NCBI GenBank assembly: GCA_022571535.1
Contig: JACZXR010000179.1
Span: forward strand, 1 to 5,680
From: Deltaproteobacteria bacterium
GTDB lineage: Bacteria; Desulfobacterota; Binatia; UBA9968; CAXXLF01
Reading direction: 5' to 3'
Length of the DNA stretch: 5,680 nt
In this document: in pieces, positions 4,712 to 5,680 of the stretch
Layout of the letters: every line of letters starts with the position of its first letter
Numbering within the stretch: position 1 is the first letter of the stretch
Program-made: the position numbers and the translations under genes
Notes under the pieces: generated by a model
Seen by the model: only the letters and a program-made list of their open reading frames with translations
Told to the model about the DNA's origin: nothing
The model's database searches: none

Positions 4712-4800
4712 TTCGGCTTGCTTCCGCCGATTGTATAGTCAGGCGGTCCCATGCCGGGAACAATGGTCAAACAGGGTCGGGGAATGTCCGTAGGAAAATT

Positions 4801-5121
4801 GTGATCAAGCTTGGAAGGCTGGGAAATTTTCTTCGTTCAGGACCGCTCAGGATCGGGGCATTTCTCCTTCACCTTCCGAACTTCTTAAGGCTTTTCTGGC
4901 GGTTGCTAAAAGATCCTCGAGTTGGTCTGGCGCCTAAACTGCTCCTCCTCGCGATGGTTGTTTATGTCTTGATGCCGGTTGATTTACTACCTGACTTCCT
5001 TGTTCCTTTCGGGCAGCTTGATGATTTATTTGTGATTTTTCTCGGGCTGAGGAGTTTCGTGAGGCTCTGCCCGCAGGAGGCAGTCCGGGAGCATGTTCGG
5101 GCAATCGCGGCTGGTGGATAG
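4801..5121 (+). CDS. DUF1232 (YkvA-like) small membrane protein
   Basis: With the GTG at 4801 the protein has 106 residues. The DUF1232 core spans about 42-80: KDPRVGLAPKLLLLAMVVYV is followed by LMPVDLLPDF, then a GxLDD turn (GQLDD) and a second hydrophobic segment (LFVIFLGL). The family signature P-x-D-L-x-P-D-F and the LDD acidic pair are intact. The function of the family is not established; it is an inner-membrane protein with one or two helices. The frame is open back to a TTG at 4705, but that start lies in repeat copy B, has no ribosome binding site, and its first 32 residues look unlike protein. GTG 4801 has AGGA (4792-4795) five bases upstream. An envelope-protein gene lies on each side, with 73 bp to the next start. 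Confidence 0.88.
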   Translation: MIKLGRLGNFLRSGPLRIGAFLLHLPNFLRLFWRLLKDPRVGLAPKLLLLAMVVYVLMPVDLLPDFLVPFGQLDDLFVIFLGLRSFVRLCPQEAVREHVRAIAAGG

Positions 5122-5194
5122 TTTCTTGGACTTCAAGGGGAGTGGGTTGGCACCAGTTCTTCATCGGTTAGGTCCGAAAAGAGGAGGGTCATTC

Positions 5195-5566
5195 ATGTGG
5201 AGAAAGGCTTTGTGGTGCGTAGCACTGGGGACCTTACTGCTGGGATGTTTTTCCCCAGGGATTGCTGGCACGGATGACGCAATGGCGGAGCTGTGGAAGA
5301 GCGAGAGGTTTGTCAAGAAGGCCCAAGCTATCAAAGTGGGCAACTGGGAAGACGTTAGCCCCCGGGACGTGGCCATCGCGGGGCTTTACGAGATGGGCCG
5401 TGCAGTGAATAGAATAGAGGATCGTCTCGAGTCCGAGGTGGATCGTCTTTTTGGTTTCGCCCGGGTAGGGGCGCTGGTGCTGGCTGCTTATCTGGTTGCG
5501 CAACTTGTGTTGACTCTTGTTTTGATTATCAAGGTAGGGCGTAAATCTGTTGAGGGAAGTGTCTGA
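5195..5566 (+). CDS. Small membrane protein with lipobox-like signal and C-terminal transmembrane helix; function unknown
   Basis: From ATG 5195 the product has 123 residues and belongs to no family I recognise. The start is chosen for the strong GAGGAGGG (5181-5188) and because a signal sequence begins there. An upstream in-frame ATG at 5093 would overlap the previous gene and bury the signal. Residues 1-18 (MWRKALWCVALGTLLLGC) end in LLGC, a lipobox-like motif with Cys18 as possible lipidation site. Leu at -2 is not typical, so ordinary signal-peptidase cleavage near IAG (residues 23-25) is an alternative. Residues 26-85 form a short charged, probably helical periplasmic domain (AELWKSERFVKKAQ, RIEDRLESEVDRL). 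Residues 90-113 are a transmembrane helix (GALVLAAYLVAQLVLTLVLII) followed by KVGRK, giving a short cytosolic tail. The protein would thus be anchored at both ends. The overall plan resembles the protein at 3501-4355. Confidence 0.8.
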   Translation: MWRKALWCVALGTLLLGCFSPGIAGTDDAMAELWKSERFVKKAQAIKVGNWEDVSPRDVAIAGLYEMGRAVNRIEDRLESEVDRLFGFARVGALVLAAYLVAQLVLTLVLIIKVGRKSVEGSV

Positions 5567-5680
5567 GATCGGCGCGGAAGATTCCAAGCGGACTTTTCCT
5601 GAAGCAGTGCCAGCGCTTTCAAAGAGCCGCTCCAAAGTCGCTCTCCCACAACTGTCGTAAGTGAACCATCGCTACTCCCG
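5567..5680. other. Right-edge stretch without a confirmed gene
   Basis: A short open frame (GTG 5559 to TAA 5658-5660, 33 codons) overlaps the end of the preceding gene with GAGGG just before it, but the spacing is very tight and the product has no recognisable features. The remaining 20 bases give no signal. No terminator with a T-run is visible after the last gene. Confidence 0.4.

Noticed and set aside
4336..4770. 144-codon minus-strand and 60-codon plus-strand ORFs across the hairpin cluster
   Set aside because: They are translations of palindromic repeats; their residues follow the stems and do not resemble a protein.
4705..4800. TTG 4705 as start of the DUF1232 gene
   Set aside because: It lies within repeat copy B, has no ribosome binding site and adds 32 residues with no family match, whereas GTG 4801 has AGGA at a good distance.
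5093..5194. ATG 5093 as start of the last gene
   Set aside because: It overlaps the DUF1232 coding end, has no good ribosome binding site and would place 34 residues before an evident signal sequence.

Overview
The window looks like chromosomal DNA of a free-living, probably Gram-negative bacterium of moderate GC content. The signs are secretory signal peptides, a lipobox-like motif, good Shine-Dalgarno sites and use of GTG starts. Intergenic space packed with palindromes is common in uncultured environmental lineages, but nothing here fixes the phylum and I do not assign one.

Layout. Positions 1-1119 (minus strand) hold the N-terminal 373 codons of glucose-6-phosphate dehydrogenase (zwf), which runs off the left edge. 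Its start codon abuts a palindromic repeat element (1124-1200). A diverged inverted copy of that element lies at 4641-4711. Positions 1201-1800 are mainly non-coding, with candidate promoters for both directions and a broken glyoxalase/VOC-type gene (1597 onward). Next is a two-gene operon on the plus strand: an isochorismatase/cysteine-hydrolase-fold enzyme (1800-2450) and, two bases later, 3-hydroxyanthranilate 3,4-dioxygenase (2453-3010). Positions 3006-3408 are bounded by a 13-bp perfect inverted repeat and hold hairpins and at most one doubtful small ORF. A secreted or membrane-anchored proline-rich protein of unknown function follows (3501-4355). Then come a cluster of hairpins (4405-4730), a DUF1232/YkvA-like membrane protein (best start 4801) and a small protein with a lipobox-like signal and a C-terminal membrane helix (5195-5566).

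How the genes fit. Zwf feeds the oxidative pentose-phosphate pathway and is divergent from the aromatic-metabolism operon, with no obvious functional link. The dioxygenase opens the ring of 3-hydroxyanthranilate, an intermediate of tryptophan/kynurenine degradation and of quinolinate/NAD synthesis. Its partner has Gly where cysteine hydrolases of the fold have the nucleophilic Cys, as in true isochorismatases. A role in making or processing an anthranilate-type substrate is therefore possible but unproven. The three plus-strand genes on the right are all membrane-associated and may work at the envelope.

The points most worth a second look are the inverted repeat-element pair with one copy replacing the zwf leader, the Cys-to-Gly change next to the dioxygenase, an 18-bp in-frame duplication of the catalytic-loop codons at the end of the same gene, and the 13-bp inverted repeat bounding 3006-3408.
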